Part shown: piece by piece, positions 61,405 through 64,000 of the stretch
How the letters are laid out: each line of letters begins with the position of its first letter
How positions within the stretch are numbered: the first letter of the stretch is position 1
Assembly: GCF_028453695.1 (NCBI RefSeq)
Contig: NC_135778.1
Span: forward strand, 9,856,244-9,920,243
Source of the DNA: Augochlora pura
Lineage: Eukaryota > Arthropoda > Insecta > Hymenoptera > Halictidae
Reading direction: 5' to 3'
Length of the DNA stretch: 64,000 nt
Translations under genes and position numbers: made by a program
Notes under the pieces: generated by a model
Seen by the model: only the letters and a program-made list of their open reading frames with translations
Database searches by the model: none
What the model was told of the DNA's origin: nothing

Positions 61405-64000
61405 AAAGAGCACACCTTAAACCTTTTAAGACTTTGAGCATCCCGGGCTTAATGCAGTTGCAATTCTTTTTCTATAAAATTGTGATTAACGGGCGCTAAA
61501 ATCTTGAACCCTGCCAAGTGGCTTTAGCGACAGCCGAAACTCCCGGAGAAGATTTAGAGACGGAAAGTTCCGTGGTCCGGACTTTGTAATTTTTCACTTG
61601 GCCTCCCTTGTGGTTTGATCCGGCAAAATGGCCGCGGGCATAAGCACCGGCAAAGAACCCGATAATTGAAGATCCGTAACGGTCCGCGCCTAGGCTCAGC
61701 GCCGGCGAACTTCTTCTAAAACGTGCGAGCCAACCGAATTAAAAAGTTTATCGTTACCTTCGGCCTGCCTCGTTACAAATTGGCAAAGTTTCGTTGGAAA
61801 TTCAGGTCGGCCGCTTCCGTCGATCCCCTTGTTTCCCTATCGGGGTCGGACCATAGACGGGGACCTTACTACTTAACCGCGGACGCGCTTTTTATAGACC
61901 TATACTACTTCCATTCTCCGATATGTCGCGTGTCCTCTATCGGCTTGTATCGCAAGTCCTTCGCCACGTACTCCATTCTAGGAAACTTTGCCCGCGCCGT
62001 TGGACCTGCGCTCTGATCCTTCGAAATTACCGTGACTTCGCTCCCTAGCCCCTTTACTTCGCGCAGGAATCGAGCAGAGCCCCCCTGCCGCGCGCCGTAA
62101 ACAAAGATGGCGAGAGTCGCTTGAATGAAGCAAGAGTTTTTCGTATATCAAATGATCTTATGAGATTAAATAATTCAATTTTTATCATGTTAGAGATTTT
62201 TTAAGAAGCTTCTAGTTTGAACTTCTGTTTCGTTAATAAATTTTTACATATTACAACGTTTAATCGAATGATTAAATATTGGTAAGGAAGAATTTTATTC
62301 AGATTTAGAAGGAATCAATAATATTAAAATTAGATTGTAGAATCGCTTAAATAATTATATCGTATAATTCTATTTTAAATTGAATTTCATATTTGATTTG
62401 TTGAAAGCTTTTATCGTAATAATAAGAATTCTTATCTAGTTAGCTGTTGAAATGTGTATGAGTAGCTATTATAATATAGAATTAACCTATAACCTTTAAT
62501 GTTAATGTAAAACCTGGCAGGAAACTTTGGAAGAACAAATCATTAATGAATTGTTATAAAACAATATATAATTATTATTATAAAACAATACAAAATAGCT
62601 TCTTTTGTGAAATATTTGTCTTACCCGCTAAGGGTTAAACCCTAATGAGATGGCTGTTTCATTTTTTAATTTTATTGCTAATGTTTATTTATGTACTTAA
62701 CCAGTTTATTGCATTATATAAAGAAAAATTTTGGGTGATTATTACTAAACTGCTGAATTATATAGAAAGTAAAAATTGTCGTAGTATAAGATAATGTTCT
62801 TTTGATAATTTTAATAAATGACGTGATAACATCATCAAATTGTTCCAACGTCTTTACAATTTTTCAATTGTACAAATTTTTGTTTATTTTTCCCATTAAA
62901 CATGTAAGATTCGCAGGCTAGTTACAACTGAAAGCATGGTCGAAAATTAAGTAACATAATACAGACTCGTGCCATGATTTGTTTGTAATCGAAATAAATT
63001 CGCGAAAGCGTTTCTGTCCTGCAAATAATCCCTTGGCGATATGGAATGAAATAAATAATGTCTGGAGTAGAGTGATTTAAGCTTTCTGCTCAGGAATCGA
63101 GCCGAAACGTTGTCGGGAAGATTGAAAATTAAAAGACAACGAGATTGGAGGAACCGCAACGCGCCCCGAGGAAGCAATAAAGGATTCGTCCAAAAATAGG
63201 CACCGCCGGGTGAATCCGGCCGGTGGCGCGCGACCAACAATAAAAGTTTCGGCGTGCTTCCGGTCGCGTGCGGCTCGGCAGTTTGTCAGCTTCTTTGACA
63301 AAGCGAAGTAATTCACTGTTCGCTCGGAAACGAACGTTTTGCGTAACGGCGAACGTATTAATTAGCGTGCCGCGTCACAGAAATCACGGGACACTTTGTC
63401 GGCTGCGCGAGCACGTATTTCCAAGTGGCCGTGCGTTCGCGGCGTATTTCAACGTTCGCCGTAAAAGGACCATTTACAGACGCGGGCCCTAAACATCCTC
63501 TTTCTTTCTGAAGAGCCGAGAAAAAATATATACGTTCCCCGTAGGCGAACGCCGCAGCGTTACGCGCGGAATCAGGAAACGCGAGAGCTACTCGAGCCCG
63601 CTTTGTACTTTAATTGCTCTCGGCTTCGTCGCGTTCCTGCCACGAGGGCTAATTAATTATGAATCGGTTAAAGCTTGGTAGAAAAAGCTTGGCGGAAATT
63701 TCAAGGAGACAGTCGATATTCTCGATCCGCTACATCGGTGTCGCGATCGTTTTCTCTCGAGTTTGCGTAGTTTCGAGGCGAGCAAGGTCGGAGATGGACA
63801 AGAAATGGTAATGATACGCATCTTGGCAGATATGCAAGACAGAAAATACTACGAGTATTGACTGTCACTGTGGTAGATGCAGATAATTAACGTTTTCTAC
63901 TTTATCGACGATCTTTATTATTGGCAACATTTATGCATTATGTTAATGAAGTTTTTGCTACCTTGTAAATATTCATCCAATTATTATTGTCACCTACCAA

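Larger units (their letters stand above)
49761..64000. other. Presumed intergenic (or unrecognised intronic) region upstream of Shaker
   Basis: No protein family is recognised in any frame. AT-rich stretches (52.9-53.5, 54.0-54.7, 61.1-61.4, 62.1-62.95 kb) alternate with CpG-rich islands (50.66-51.3, 54.96-55.85, 57.2-58.05, 58.75-59.1, 59.2-59.6, 59.85-61.08, 61.5-62.1, 63.05-63.75 kb). It contains three MITE-like elements, a second decayed word array at 49.97-50.46 kb and CT/GA tracts. The GC island at 60.8-61.1 kb has the best unassigned coding-like sequence. Confidence 0.6.

Noticed and set aside
1..64000. CRISPR array, operons, bacterial-type systems
   Set aside because: Spliced eukaryotic gene structure, insect-type transposons and absence of direct repeats with unique spacers exclude them.

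Overview
This is eukaryotic, insect-type DNA. It is mostly AT-rich non-coding sequence broken up by CpG-rich GC islands, microsatellites and small transposon remnants. The one gene that can be named with confidence is Shaker, the Kv1-type voltage-gated potassium channel gene, on the minus strand. Protein similarity and genome texture (AT-rich introns with CpG-rich islands, MITEs with TACAGGGTGT-like ends) suggest a hymenopteran such as a bee or ant. That assignment is inference.

Three Shaker coding exons are secure, in transcript order: 15715-15592 (cytoplasmic N-terminus and start of T1), 8761-8496 (T1 tetramerisation domain) and 3528-2885 (S1 to the start of S5). Splice sites and codon phases agree across all three. 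The pore, S6 and C-terminal exons are not seen and should lie beyond base 1 of the window. Two upstream exons are proposed with lower confidence: a 56-nt microexon (30928-30873) and a first coding exon (46922-46842) whose ATG follows a long purine-rich leader. Their phases fit the first secure exon exactly. If right, the gene fills about 47 kb of the window with introns of about 5.0, 6.8, 15.2 and 15.9 kb.

Layout: 1-2884 is intron after the S1-S5 exon and holds a 63-bp tandem duplication and a 42-codon plus-strand small ORF. 3529-46841 is Shaker intron sequence with embedded exons, a decayed non-LTR retrotransposon tail (about 12.2-12.5 kb), a piggyBac-like MITE (25.8 kb), two related foldback MITEs (25.0 and 44.2 kb) and many GC islands. 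46923-49760 is a low-complexity CT/GA, CCTCG and TAG-rich block interpreted as 5' leader and promoter region. 49.8-64 kb is apparently intergenic, or introns of genes not recognised, with mariner-like and hAT-like MITEs, a second piggyBac-like MITE copy and several CT/GA tracts.

I found no rRNA, convincing tRNA, CRISPR array or operon-like cluster, and nothing that looks like a new multi-gene system. The most useful new observations are the proposed 5' structure of Shaker, an S4 isoleucine ATA codon at a position reported as an RNA-editing site in the fly, the small ORF at 1517 and the paired MITE families.
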